Positions 33,429 to 42,379 of a DNA stretch of 54,973 nucleotides are shown one piece after another. The notes below the pieces were generated by a model, which saw nothing but the letters and a program-made list of their open reading frames with translations, was not told the origin of the DNA and ran no database searches. The position numbers and the translations under genes were made by a program. Each line of letters opens with the position of its first letter. Position 1 is the stretch's first letter. The DNA is from Rossellomorea orangium (GTDB taxonomy: Bacteria > Bacillota > Bacilli > Bacillales > Bacillaceae_B): contig NZ_JAHWGH010000021.1 of NCBI RefSeq assembly GCF_019334305.1, positions 1 through 54,973 on the forward strand, read 5' to 3'.

Positions 33429-34761
33429 ACTTATCCACTCTTCTTTCAACGTTCATGGGAATTCCGCCTTTTGGCCGCAGGGTAATCAGTGGGTGGCATT
33501 CTACCTTATGGTCACTTGATAATGTAAAGTTGAACCTTTGAACATATAAGGCCGCAATCACCAATGCTTCCTGAAGGGCAAAGTGATTGCCGATGCACAC
33601 TCTCGCTCCCCCTCCAAAAGGGAAATAAGCATACGGTAGAATGCTTTCTGTCCTGGATTTATGAAATCGTTCCGGATCAAAGTTCAATGGGTCCTGGAAG
33701 TACTTTTCATTCCGATGCATGATATATGGAGAAATGAGGACATTTTCTCCTTTCTTTATGAGATGGTCACCGATTTTCACGTCCCTTACAGATGTCCTTC
33801 CAAACATCCATACAGGTGGGTATAAACGTAAGGTTTCTTCAAGGGTTTGGCGCGTATAAAGAAGACGGTGAAGGTGCTCACTGCATAGTTCTTCATTTCC
33901 TACTACTCGATCGACTTCCTCATAGACATGTTCTTTCACTTTTTCGTTATTTTCTAGCACATAGAAAAACCAGGAAAGGAGATTGGCCGTCGTCTCATGT
34001 CCCGCCACAAAAATGGTCATCACTTCATCGATCAATTGTTCTTTACTCATATGATTGCCTTCATCATCACGGGAACGGAGCAGGGCATGGAGTAAGTCCT
34101 CTTTTTCTTCAGCCAGGCTTTCTCTATGCTGAATGATTTCCTCTACGACTCTCTTAAGTTCTCCAATAGAGGCCTTATATTGCTTCAGTTCAGGAAGCGG
34201 CCACGATACAGGGGGCTTAAAGAAAGAGCGAATCCGCTTCGTAGCCATTTCCAGAATTTTTTCCAGATGGACCCCTACTTTCTCATACCCTTCGTGATCG
34301 TTCATATTAAACATGGTCTTCGTTATGACCGCCAATGTAACGTGCATCATATCCTTGGATATATCCCTCATGGTCCCCGCTTCCCAGCCTTCCATTGTGT
34401 CAGTGGCTGAGCTGATCATTTCACTCACATACTTCTTGATATGACGGGGGGTGAAATAAGGCTGCATTATTTTCCTCTGCTTTGTATGTAAGGGACATTC
34501 ACTTGTGACAAGACCTTCACCGATCAGGAGAGACAATTCTTTGAATTGGTTAGATTTTTGAAAGCTTTTAGATTGAGTGACAAGAACCTCTTTTACCAAT
34601 GCAGGATTCAACAGTAAATGAACGGTACGGTTCGCAAAGCGGAATTGTACCCTTTCATCATTCTTCGTTGCCTGTGATTCTAAAAATAAGAGTGGATCTT
34701 TCCTGAACTTGTCTAACTGACCCAGTGGATGGAGGGAATGAAGGACAGTTCCGTTGGTCAT
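33427..34761 (-). CDS. Cytochrome P450
   Basis: This is a 444-residue soluble P450 without a membrane anchor. The I-helix oxygen-activation motif is FVAGHETTANLL near residue 245, the K-helix ExxR is ETLRLYPP near 300, and the heme-binding loop is FPFGGGARVCIGNHFALQEA near 380, with Cys as heme ligand. No redox partner gene is adjacent. The ExxR-to-heme layout and the WMFGRTSV block resemble the fatty-acid/CYP4-like bacterial P450s, but the substrate is unknown. AAAGGAG precedes ATG 34761. It lies downstream of no other gene on its strand. Confidence 0.93.
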   Translation of the reverse strand: MTNGTVLHSLHPLGQLDKFRKDPLLFLESQATKNDERVQFRFANRTVHLLLNPALVKEVLVTQSKSFQKSNQFKELSLLIGEGLVTSECPLHTKQRKIMQPYFTPRHIKKYVSEMISSATDTMEGWEAGTMRDISKDMMHVTLAVITKTMFNMNDHEGYEKVGVHLEKILEMATKRIRSFFKPPVSWPLPELKQYKASIGELKRVVEEIIQHRESLAEEKEDLLHALLRSRDDEGNHMSKEQLIDEVMTIFVAGHETTANLLSWFFYVLENNEKVKEHVYEEVDRVVGNEELCSEHLHRLLYTRQTLEETLRLYPPVWMFGRTSVRDVKIGDHLIKKGENVLISPYIMHRNEKYFQDPLNFDPERFHKSRTESILPYAYFPFGGGARVCIGNHFALQEALVIAALYVQRFNFTLSSDHKVECHPLITLRPKGGIPMNVERRVDK

Positions 34762-34854
34762 CCTTTTCAGGCTCCTTTCAGTCTATATGTTTAGAAACTC
34801 CTTTTATCTTATTCATCCATTCTCTTCATTAATCCATTTTTAATCCAGACAAAA

Positions 34855-34886
34855 ATAAAGACTGCTTCGTCAAGAAACAGCCTTGA
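34855..34886 (-). terminator. Terminator of the PAS histidine kinase gene
   Basis: On the minus strand GGCTGTTTC pairs with GAAGCAGTC (G-T pairs included) and is followed by TTTATTTTTG. Confidence 0.65.
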
Positions 34887-34889
34887 ATA

Positions 34890-36152
34890 TTATTTATTCT
34901 CCACAGGAAACGTGACTTCCACTTTCGTTCCCTTATTCACTTCCGACTCTATGTGAAGCGATCCTTTATGATCTTCAATGATCTTTTGACTGATGGTGAG
35001 ACCAAGTCCCATTCCTTTCTCTTTCAGGGTAAAAAACGGCTCCCCAAGTCTTTTTAATCGCTCCGACGGAATCCCTGCCCCCTGGTCCGTGATGGTGACG
35101 TAGACTGATTGATTCCGGAGCTTCCAATCGACGTCAATTTCTCCTTCATCCATGGATTCGATGGCATTTTTAATAATGTTGATGAACACTTGTATGCACT
35201 GATTCTTATCGCCGAACACCGTAATCGGGGATGAGGGGAGTTTGATATTCAACGTGATACCCTTCAGAAGTGCTTCATGCCCCATGACCTTGACCACATA
35301 TCTCAGCACTTCACTCATGTCAAAGGACTGATATTCCCTCATTTGGGGTTTCGATAAAATGAGCAGTTCCCCGACAATCTGATTGATCCTGTCCATCTCG
35401 GATGACATGACGGTAAGGTAATGGTCGGAAACATGCTCATTTTCTTCTAATAATTGAATAAAGCCTTTGATGCTTGTGAGAGGATTCCTGATTTCGTGTG
35501 CGATCCCTGCTGCCAGCTCTCCCACAACAGAAAGCTTTTCTTTTCTCAACAGCATTTCTTCGGCGATCTTCTGCTGGGAAATATCCCTGCCGATGATGAC
35601 CAGACCCTTTCTTTCATGATTCGAGTGGAATAGTGGGACTTTAATGACATCGAAGGTCTTAAACTCCCCGTTCGGCAGAAAGAACCCTTCTTCACAGCGT
35701 GTCACTTGTTCCGCCTTCCATGACTCTTCATCAGAATCAATGCAATAATCGAAAGCGTCTTTGAAAAAAGGCACCAGTTCACCCAGATCCTTATCCGTCT
35801 TACCGACATAATCAATGTCTTCCAGATTGTATAGCCTGCGACCAAATTGATTGACCTTCAACCAGCGCCCTTCTCCATCCTTGAAACAAACAAAGTCCGG
35901 GAGGGAATGAAGGAGGGTGGATAGTTGATTTTCTTCTTCCAACAGCCTTTGGTGTCGAGTCATAAACTGATTTCCCTTTTGTAAAAGGATGAGAAGAGCC
36001 GCTATAACGGCAAATAACAGAAGAATTGAGGCGATTACGTTCCATGGTGAGTCAAGCATGAGGATAGCGAAGACCTGGAATACGGAAAGTGCCATAAGTA
36101 TCATGATCAGTTTGTGAAAGGCCTGCGCCTTACCATTCTTATTACCTGCCAT
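34890..36152 (-). CDS. PAS-domain sensor histidine kinase (sporulation-kinase type)
   Basis: The 420-residue protein has two membrane helices near its N-terminus (about residues 12-32 and 38-58). A PAS domain follows (SLPDFVCFKDGEGRWLKVNQ, residues 82-190), then HisKA with phospho-acceptor His in LAAGIAHEIRNPLTSIKGF near 212. The HATPase domain has N box IIKNAIESMDEG, G1 TDQGAGIP and G2 GMGLGLTISQKII. The layout resembles the orphan sporulation kinases (KinB/KinE class); no response regulator is adjacent. ATG 36182 has no ribosome site. ATG 36152, preceded by GGTGAT, is preferred. Confidence 0.85.
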   Translation of the reverse strand: MAGNKNGKAQAFHKLIMILMALSVFQVFAILMLDSPWNVIASILLLFAVIAALLILLQKGNQFMTRHQRLLEEENQLSTLLHSLPDFVCFKDGEGRWLKVNQFGRRLYNLEDIDYVGKTDKDLGELVPFFKDAFDYCIDSDEESWKAEQVTRCEEGFFLPNGEFKTFDVIKVPLFHSNHERKGLVIIGRDISQQKIAEEMLLRKEKLSVVGELAAGIAHEIRNPLTSIKGFIQLLEENEHVSDHYLTVMSSEMDRINQIVGELLILSKPQMREYQSFDMSEVLRYVVKVMGHEALLKGITLNIKLPSSPITVFGDKNQCIQVFINIIKNAIESMDEGEIDVDWKLRNQSVYVTITDQGAGIPSERLKRLGEPFFTLKEKGMGLGLTISQKIIEDHKGSLHIESEVNKGTKVEVTFPVENK

Positions 36153-36391
36153 CAAAATCACCAGCCTCATTCTTACTTTCATTTCTAAAATGGATATCTA
36201 TATTGTTGAAGAGTGGCTCCCTATAGTTCATATGTACCACCATACGTTTTATAAGAAACCATCAATTTCTGAATTTTTACACAACTAAACATGTATTTCT
36301 TTGTCTTATTAATTGAAGTATATCATTTCCTCATTCACAATTGTCATTTTTTGTCGCATTTTCAGTTGATAATGGCGTTTAGTATTTCATA

Positions 36392-36424
36392 AAAAAATCC
36401 CCATGAATGGTTTCACAGGGACCT
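36392..36424 (-). terminator. Terminator of kbl-tdh
   Basis: On the minus strand TCCCTGTGA pairs with TCATGGGGA (wobbles included) and is followed by TTTTTTT. Confidence 0.7.
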
Positions 36425-36430
36425 TTACTA

Positions 36431-37372
36431 TTACTTTGTTTTCAGTTTATCCAGCATATCTGCCGTCATTTTAGCCAAATCATATTCCGCTTTGAAGTTC
36501 CATTCGTTCTTGGCAGCACTTGAATCAATGGCATTTGGCCAGCTTTCAGCGATGCTTTGGCGAACAGGATCTACGTTGTAATCGAGGGTAAAGTCAGGCT
36601 GATGTACACGGATCGCCTTGGCAATATCTTCGGGCGCCACGCTCATGGCTGACACATTGAAGGAATTGCGATGCTCAAGCTTCGAGCCGTCCGCTTCCAT
36701 CAAGTCGATGATGGCATTGAGGGCGTCAGGCATGTACATCATATCCATGTATGTTCCCTCTCCGATATAGGACGTATACTGATTGTTCTTGATGGCTTCG
36801 TAATAGATCTCTACAGCATAATCCGTCGTCCCGCCACCTGGAAGGGTTTCATAAGAAATCAGGCCAGGGAAGCGAAGTCCTCTTGTATCCACCCCGAATT
36901 TCGTGAAGTAGTAGTCTGAAAGAAGCTCGCCTGATACCTTGTTCACCCCATACATCGTCGTCGGACGCATGATCGTGTCCTGTGGGGTGGAGTCCTTCGG
37001 TGTCGATGGACCGAATGCACCGATTGAACTTGGCGTAAAGAACTGGCAGCCCAATTCTCTTGCCGTTTCAAGGGCATTCACAAGTCCTCCCATGTTTAAA
37101 TTCCATGCAAGCAGCGGTTTTGCTTCCGCCGTGGCAGATAATAAAGCGGCTAAATGAATAACCGTATCCACATTATTCGTTTTGGCAATATCGAACATCT
37201 TCTCGCCATTCGTGACGTCAAGTTGTTCAAATGGTCCATTTTTCACGACCGGACTGTCCGTTTCACGGATATCCGTCGCGATGACATTATCTGAACCGTA
37301 TACTTCGCGCAGTTTATTGGTGAGCTCAGAACCGATTTGGCCCAAGGCACCCGTTACTAGAATCTTTTTCAT
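36431..37372 (-). CDS. tdh: L-threonine 3-dehydrogenase, SDR/epimerase type
   Basis: This is a 313-residue extended SDR. It has the NAD motif [10 protein letters not shown] (residue 8 on), the block [21 protein letters not shown], and catalytic [11 protein letters not shown] near residue 137. SDR-type threonine dehydrogenases oxidise L-threonine to 2-amino-3-ketobutyrate, which the upstream kbl product cleaves with CoA to glycine and acetyl-CoA. The frame is open to 37408, but AGGAGG precedes ATG 37372. The neighbour kbl makes this role much more likely than a sugar epimerase. Confidence 0.88.
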   Translation of the reverse strand: MKKILVTGALGQIGSELTNKLREVYGSDNVIATDIRETDSPVVKNGPFEQLDVTNGEKMFDIAKTNNVDTVIHLAALLSATAEAKPLLAWNLNMGGLVNALETARELGCQFFTPSSIGAFGPSTPKDSTPQDTIMRPTTMYGVNKVSGELLSDYYFTKFGVDTRGLRFPGLISYETLPGGGTTDYAVEIYYEAIKNNQYTSYIGEGTYMDMMYMPDALNAIIDLMEADGSKLEHRNSFNVSAMSVAPEDIAKAIRVHQPDFTLDYNVDPVRQSIAESWPNAIDSSAAKNEWNFKAEYDLAKMTADMLDKLKTK

Positions 37373-37411
37373 CGTCTTTCCTCCTGCATTTACCTTTGGT
37401 GATTTCATAAA

Positions 37412-37444
37412 AAGATAGGGCTGACTGTATGCCAGACCCTATGC
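37412..37444 (-). terminator. Hairpin with T-run between kbl and tdh
   Basis: On the minus strand ATAGGG(TCTGGC..)CCCTAT forms a stem followed by CTTTTTAT. It lies between the kbl stop and the tdh ribosome site, so tdh would depend on readthrough or a separate promoter. Confidence 0.55.
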
Positions 37445-37451
37445 TGGTTTC

Positions 37452-38642
37452 TTAAATAATTCCCATTTCTTTTCCGACCTTCTCATAGGCTGCAATGGCT
37501 TGATCAAGCATTTCCTTCGTATGGGCAGCGGAAGGCATATTTCTTACACGGCCTGTTCCCCTCGGTACCGTCGGGAATACGATGGATTTTGCATATACCC
37601 CTTCTTCATACAGGCGTTTACTAAAGTCCTGTGTGGCCTGCTCTTCACCGATGATGACAGGTGTGATCGGCGTTTCGCTGTTTCCGATATCAAACCCGAG
37701 CTTCGTCAGTTCTTCTTTCAGATAACGGCTGTTTTCCCACATATTATCCTGAAGTTCAGTCGAATTCATAATAAGATCAAGTGCTTCCGTACAAGCCGTT
37801 ACGTCTGCCGGAGTCAAAGAAGTTGAGAACAGGAACGGACGGGAGCGGACTTTTAACCAGTCAATCAGGTTTTGCGTTCCCGCTACGTATCCACCGACTA
37901 CTCCGATCGCTTTCGATAATGTACCCATTTGGAAGTCGACTTTGTCAGAAAGTCCAAAGTGCTTAACTGTTCCGGCACCTTTTCCAAGGACACCTGAACC
38001 GTGAGCGTCATCTACATACGTCATGATATCGAATTCTTCGGCGATCTCAACGATTTCAGGAAGCTTACATACATCTCCGTCCATTGAGAACACGCCGTCC
38101 GTGATGATCATGATTTTGTTGTACTGACCGGACTCCTTCGCTTCTTTCGCTTTCGCACGAAGATCTTCCATATCGGAGTGGCCAAAACGAATGATCTTAG
38201 CTTTTGAAAGACGGCAGCCGTCAATGATGGATGCGTGATTCAATTCATCGGAAAGGATGGCATCATTTTTGTCCATTACCGCTGAAATGGCCGCCATATT
38301 ACAGTTGAAACCGGATTGATACGCAATCGCCGCTTCTGTTCCTTTGAATTTCGCAAGTTTTTCCTCAAGCTTCACATGAAGGTCAAGGGTACCATTGATC
38401 GTACGTACAGCCCCTGACCCAACACCGTATTCTTTCACCGCTTCTATCGCTACTTTCTTAAGGCGTTCATCTGTAGCTAGTCCAAGGTAGTTATTAGATG
38501 AAAGGTTTACCAGTTTCTTACCTTTCACTGTAATGACCGGTCCATTCGCACCTTGCAATGGATCGATTTCATTATACAAACCGCGTGATTTTAAATCTTC
38601 CAGGTTTTCTTGTAAAAAGTGATCTAATGTTTTGCTTGTCAT
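37452..38642 (-). CDS. kbl: Glycine C-acetyltransferase (2-amino-3-ketobutyrate CoA ligase)
   Basis: This is a 396-residue PLP enzyme of the alpha-oxoamine synthase family. Family blocks are [20 protein letters not shown] (residue 46 on), the cofactor-stacking region [14 protein letters not shown] near 135, [14 protein letters not shown] near 208 and the PLP lysine in [17 protein letters not shown] near 240. With the tdh product it converts threonine to glycine and acetyl-CoA. AGGAGG lies 6-8 bases before ATG 38642. A CcpA-type cre just upstream suggests repression by preferred sugars. Confidence 0.94.
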   Translation of the reverse strand: MTSKTLDHFLQENLEDLKSRGLYNEIDPLQGANGPVITVKGKKLVNLSSNNYLGLATDERLKKVAIEAVKEYGVGSGAVRTINGTLDLHVKLEEKLAKFKGTEAAIAYQSGFNCNMAAISAVMDKNDAILSDELNHASIIDGCRLSKAKIIRFGHSDMEDLRAKAKEAKESGQYNKIMIITDGVFSMDGDVCKLPEIVEIAEEFDIMTYVDDAHGSGVLGKGAGTVKHFGLSDKVDFQMGTLSKAIGVVGGYVAGTQNLIDWLKVRSRPFLFSTSLTPADVTACTEALDLIMNSTELQDNMWENSRYLKEELTKLGFDIGNSETPITPVIIGEEQATQDFSKRLYEEGVYAKSIVFPTVPRGTGRVRNMPSAAHTKEMLDQAIAAYEKVGKEMGII

Positions 38643-38660
38643 GTACTCGTCCTCCTGTTA

Positions 38661-38674
38661 TGTAAGCGTTTTAA
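38661..38674. promoter_or_regulatory. CcpA cre site upstream of kbl
   Basis: TGTAAGCGTTTTAA matches TGWNANCGNTNWCA at all but one of the fixed positions. It lies about 20 bp upstream of the kbl start codon, downstream of where the promoter must be, a roadblock position. Confidence 0.6.
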
Positions 38675-38873
38675 AAACAAATGTCCACTCTAAAAATACA
38701 ATATCTATCAGTTGATTCTTTGTGTTTGTTGAGGTTTGTTCTATTTTTTAGTTTAACATGTTTTTTCCTGATGGACAAAAATTATCTTAATTGTTTTGCC
38801 TTAATAGTAGTGTACCCTTTAAGTAAAAAAAGCATTTTAACAAAAGGATAGTTTTTGATGAGGCGAGGTGCTG

Positions 38874-38999
38874 GTTGATTTCCGCTCCAGGTGCTCGCTT
38901 TCCGCGGGGCGTGAGTTGAGCCTCCTCGGGCGCTGCCCTGCGGGGTCTCAACTTTCACGCGTTTCCCGCAGGAGTCGAGCACCTTCCGCTACAATCAAC
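38874..38999. repeat. Dispersed GC-rich palindromic repeat, copy 4
   Basis: The 126-bp element is bounded by GTTGATT and AATCAAC. It contains GGTGCTCGCTTTCCGCGGGG, GAGCCTCCTCGGGCGCTGCC, CTGCGGGGTCT and GGAGTCGAGCACCTTCCGCT. It is inverted relative to the copy at 216 and is the most complete palindromic copy. It sits in the 570-bp gap between kbl and patB, otherwise empty apart from the cre and a terminator. Confidence 0.88.
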
Positions 39000-39161
39000 A
39001 GGCTATGTATAAGTTCTTCACTAAAGTAAAAGCATTACTTCAAAAAATTTCGGAAAGCTTGATTTACATCCATTTACAGAGAAAGCATTAAACCTAATTT
39101 CACATCCCACCATTTCCGAATTATCATAGGTGAAATTTTCAAATGACACACAAAGTGCCTA

Positions 39162-39206
39162 ATTAAAAAGGATGAACAAAAGCCGTCAATCACTTCTGTT
39201 CATCCA
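39162..39206 (-). terminator. Terminator of patB
   Basis: On the minus strand GGATGAACA pairs with TGTTCATCC and is followed by TTTTTAA. Confidence 0.8.
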
Positions 39207-39212
39207 TATGCA

Positions 39213-40391
39213 TCATTTTATCACTTTTCGATCAACCCTGTACTCAAGGATCGCTTCGTGCATCCTTCTTAGGGCGAGGTCGACACGTTCTTTGGGGCAG
39301 GCGATGTTCATTCTGACGAAGGCTTGTCCGCTATTACCAAATTTGAATCCTTCATCAAATTTGACTCTGGCTTTTTCTAAGAAGAACTTGCAGAGTTCTT
39401 CCCCCTTCATATCCAACTCTGTGCAGTCGATCCAAATCAGGTGGGTAGCCTGGGGCTGGATGGCTTTAAGCTCTGGAATATGCTGTTCCAGATAGTTCTG
39501 TACATACTGCTTATTCTCCTCCAGCACCATCAAAAGCTCATTGAGCCAGGGTTCCCCTTCTTCATAGGCTGCGATGGTTCCTTCAATCCCGAATACATTG
39601 GGCCTCATCAGTCCATATCCCGTAAGCTTATCCTGATATTTCTCCCTTAAGTCTTTGTTCGGTATGAGAAGGATCGATGTTTGAAGGCCAGCAATGTTAA
39701 AGGTTTTGCTGGGAGCGGCACAAAGGATGCTTCTCTCCAGCAGGCTTTCATCGCCTTTAAAGAGGGGAATATGTTCGTATCCCCCATATACCAAGTCGCC
39801 GTGCATTTCATCAGAGATGATCCATATATCATGACGCTTGGCGATATCACCGATTTTCGTCAATTCTTCCCTTGTCCATACCCGGCCGACAGGGTTATGC
39901 GGACTGCATAGAATAAGGACTTTGGCCCTTGAACGGCTCGCCTTTTCTTCAAGATCCTCAAAATCAATCGAATACACTCCATCTTCATAAAGAAGCGTGT
40001 TCGTTATCACTGAACAACCATGATTTTCGATCGTGCTATAGAAAGGATAATAAACCGGATCTTGAATGATGACACTGTCTCCTGGATCCGTCAATACACT
40101 CAGCAACACATTGATTCCCGGAATGATACCCGGACTGAAGCTGATCCACTCTTTGTCTATATCCATGCCGAAACGTCTCTTCCACCAAGAAATGATGGAT
40201 TCAAAGTATCGATCGCTGAACGTTGTATAGCCGTATATACCATGCTGTGCTTTCTTGTTCAGTGCGTCCACAATGGCCGATGAAACTTGAAAGTCCATGT
40301 CTGCAATACACATAGGGATCACATCCCCATCGGGAAACGACCATTTCACAGAGTGAGTATTCGTTCTCTCGATGCAATCATTCCAATTCAT
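39213..40391 (-). CDS. patB: PLP-dependent C-S lyase (PatB/MalY type)
   Basis: This is a 392-residue class I aminotransferase-fold enzyme. The N-terminal block SVKWSFPDGDVIPMCIADMD and GIYGYTTF are typical of PatB/MalY. It shows CSPHNPVGRVWTREEL near residue 160, SDEMHGDLVYGGYEHIP near 192 and the PLP lysine in APSKTFNIAGLQTS near 230. Such enzymes cleave cystathionine or other cysteine conjugates to pyruvate, ammonia and a thiol. AGAGGGG precedes ATG 40391. It is a single gene with a strong terminator. Confidence 0.9.
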   Translation of the reverse strand: MNWNDCIERTNTHSVKWSFPDGDVIPMCIADMDFQVSSAIVDALNKKAQHGIYGYTTFSDRYFESIISWWKRRFGMDIDKEWISFSPGIIPGINVLLSVLTDPGDSVIIQDPVYYPFYSTIENHGCSVITNTLLYEDGVYSIDFEDLEEKASRSRAKVLILCSPHNPVGRVWTREELTKIGDIAKRHDIWIISDEMHGDLVYGGYEHIPLFKGDESLLERSILCAAPSKTFNIAGLQTSILLIPNKDLREKYQDKLTGYGLMRPNVFGIEGTIAAYEEGEPWLNELLMVLEENKQYVQNYLEQHIPELKAIQPQATHLIWIDCTELDMKGEELCKFFLEKARVKFDEGFKFGNSGQAFVRMNIACPKERVDLALRRMHEAILEYRVDRKVIK

Positions 40392-40515
40392 GTCCTTATG
40401 CCCCTCTCACATTTATCTTCCTTTACTTTATCCTAGATGATGGGCGGGGTGAATACCTGCACAATAAATAGGAATTTTCTCTTATCTCTGTAACGGCCGC
40501 CCGCATCATTTCCGG

Positions 40516-41199
40516 CTATTTCTTAACTGCTTTGCGATTCAGATGCTTTAACCCTTCCCGTGCACTGAGAGGGGCAAGCTTTTCTGATGCGATGAAATCC
40601 TTTACCGCTTCGGGATTCGTTTTGGAATATTCCCTGAGAGCCCAGCCGATGGCTTTCTGTATAAAGAACTCCTTGGATTGATTATGCATTAATATGTACC
40701 GAAAGAGACGGTTTTCATCCGTTTTCGCCTTGTATTTCAACTGAAACAGGATGGCAATTCGGTTCAACCACATGTTATCTGAATGAATCCATTTCTCTAA
40801 GTATGTATCGTCTTCTTCGGTCTGAAAGATCTTCCCCACGTGATTCGGACCGATGTGATCGATCGTATCCCACCAGGATTTCGTCACAATCAACTCTTCC
40901 AAAAGAGGGAGATGCTCTTTTGTTAAATCCCTTAATCTTTTATCGATGAGACCAAGCGCGACGTATTGACATTCTCTTTGAGGCATCGCCCATAGGGAAC
41001 GGACAATATCAGGTAGTTCTTCAATGGATGGTTTGCCATTTTCCTTAAGGAAGTCCCTCAATAAGACATTACGCTCAGGAGTCCTGATCCCAAAGAAAGG
41101 CAATTGATTTCTCATATAGGCTTCCATGGCTTCCTGGTTATCACTGTTTTGATTCTTTTTTAAAAGGGTAATCAGTTTATCCGCATATTCATGGTTCAT
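40516..41199 (-). CDS. alkD: DNA alkylation repair protein (AlkD-like)
   Basis: This is a 227-residue all-helical HEAT-like repeat protein of the AlkD family. AlkD enzymes are DNA glycosylases that remove N3- and N7-alkylpurines without base flipping. Family features are FGIRTPERNVLLRDFLKENG (near residue 35), WAMPQRECQYVALGLIDKR (near 92) and KSWWDTIDHIGPNHVGKIF (near 127). GAGGAGGAG precedes ATG 41199. The upstream small zinc-ribbon gene overlaps its start by 11 bp, so the two are coupled. Confidence 0.9.
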   Translation of the reverse strand: MNHEYADKLITLLKKNQNSDNQEAMEAYMRNQLPFFGIRTPERNVLLRDFLKENGKPSIEELPDIVRSLWAMPQRECQYVALGLIDKRLRDLTKEHLPLLEELIVTKSWWDTIDHIGPNHVGKIFQTEEDDTYLEKWIHSDNMWLNRIAILFQLKYKAKTDENRLFRYILMHNQSKEFFIQKAIGWALREYSKTNPEAVKDFIASEKLAPLSAREGLKHLNRKAVKK

Positions 41200-41341
41200 T
41201 TACTTCTCCTCCTCTTGTCTCTAGTTCTTCACATTCAAAGCAGCAGCTTTTTCCACCCTCCAAGTGAACCCCGTTAAAGAAACCGTCCAAGCAGTAGAGG
41301 GGCTTTTGGCAGAAAGCACAGTAGTCTACAAGCTCTTTCAT
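41189..41341 (-). CDS. Small zinc-ribbon-like protein overlapping alkD
   Basis: The 50-residue protein has CAFCQKPLYC (residues 8-17) and CCFEC (residues 33-37). These are two Cys pairs about 20 residues apart, as in a treble-clef or ribbon zinc site, with a Gly/aromatic middle DGFFNGVHLEGGK. It is not a family I recognise. The frame runs on into alkD with an 11-bp overlap. The ribosome site is weak (GGGGATGG before ATG 41341). The regular cysteine spacing supports a real gene. Confidence 0.6.
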   Translation of the reverse strand: MKELVDYCAFCQKPLYCLDGFFNGVHLEGGKSCCFECEELETRGGEVNEP

Positions 41342-41411
41342 TTCACGACCATCCCCATTCTGAATCTCTCTTTCATACTTCTTGATGATGGGATGAAAAA
41401 CCTTTTATAAT

Positions 41412-41456
41412 CGAAAAAAGACAACCCTTAGCTTGCTAAGGAGTTGTCTCTTTTCG
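41412..41456 (-). terminator. Terminator of the YczE-like gene
   Basis: On the minus strand AGACAACTCCTTAGC pairs with GCTAAGGGTTGTCT and is followed by TTTTTT. Confidence 0.88.
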
Positions 41457-42072
41457 TCACCTGCCGCTCAATGAGAGAGTGGAGGAGCTTTTTGCTTTGA
41501 GGCAGTGAGAATCCGACGATGGATCCGAGTCCGAGTGCAATGATCACGGTTCCGATTCCGACAGGACCGCCCAGTAACCAGCCCAGGAAGAACACGATGA
41601 TTTCCATTCCATTCCGTACCCATTGGACCTTCCAGCCCGTTTTTTCCACTACCAGCAGCATGAGACTGTCCCTCGGGCCCGCTCCAAGATCTGCTGATAC
41701 ATATAAGCCGATCCCATATCCGATTACCACGATCCCAATTGCAAACACGACGGCCTGGGCTGCGAGTGAATGAGGGTCAGGTAAAACAAAATTGAATAAA
41801 TCTATGAAAATTCCAATTAACAACATATTAATAAAGGCACCGGCTTTAGGAAATGACTTTGTTCCAACACCCGTCACAAACAGGATGATAAAGCCCACAA
41901 TGATGGACCACGTCCCGATGGTCAAGCCGAGCTGCTTGAACAACCCATAATGAAACACATCCCAGGGACCGATTCCAAGATCTTTCCCTTTAATGGTCAA
42001 ACTGATGCCAAACGACAGCACAAGTAAGCCGATAAAGAAAAACGACCAGCGTAACATTTTTTCTCTATTCAT
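41428..42072 (-). CDS. YczE/YyaS/YitT family membrane protein
   Basis: The 214-residue integral membrane protein has about five helices. N-terminal blocks are RWSFFFIGLLVLSFGISLTI and GKDLGIGPWDVFHYGLFKQL, with a repeated internal motif SADLGAGPRDSLMLLVVEKT near residue 127 that suggests duplication. YczE in B. subtilis affects surfactin/PKS product formation, but the biochemical role is unknown. GAAGGG precedes ATG 42072. It overlaps its own terminator at the 3' end. Confidence 0.85.
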   Translation of the reverse strand: MNREKMLRWSFFFIGLLVLSFGISLTIKGKDLGIGPWDVFHYGLFKQLGLTIGTWSIIVGFIILFVTGVGTKSFPKAGAFINMLLIGIFIDLFNFVLPDPHSLAAQAVVFAIGIVVIGYGIGLYVSADLGAGPRDSLMLLVVEKTGWKVQWVRNGMEIIVFFLGWLLGGPVGIGTVIIALGLGSIVGFSLPQSKKLLHSLIERQVTKRDNSLAS

Positions 42073-42214
42073 GAAGATCCCTTCCTACTCCATAGTCAGT
42101 TCATTTAGTACCCGGATAACTGTATCACAGAATTCCTTGTAAAAAAATTTCATAAAACCTATGGGGTTGGTAGGGATAGAGACTGTCCCTTTTGATATTT
42201 TACATATTTTGTTA

Positions 42215-42331
42215 ATCGGCTGGATTTTTCACCTTATCGGCTGGATTTTTACTGAAATCAGCTGGATTATCGGGATAACCCGCTGGATTCCCACGAAAAT
42301 CGGCTCGATTATTTGCCGAATCGGCTGGATT
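42215..42331. repeat. Phased intergenic array of ATCGGCTGGATT words, exact 21-bp period
   Basis: Cores begin at 42215, 42236, 42257, 42278, 42299 and 42320. Three are ATCGGCTGGATT and the others are ATCAGCTGGATT, ACCCGCTGGATT and ATCGGCTCGATT. The 9-bp spacers all differ (TTTCACCTT, TTTACTGAA, ATCGGGATA, CCCACGAAA, ATTTGCCGA). Core and spacing are kept while spacers drift. It lies downstream of the VOC gene and upstream of the YczE-like gene. Confidence 0.92.
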
Positions 42332-42379
42332 CCACACAATGCTCCTCTCAAAAACCAACAAAACAAGAGTACTCGACCG

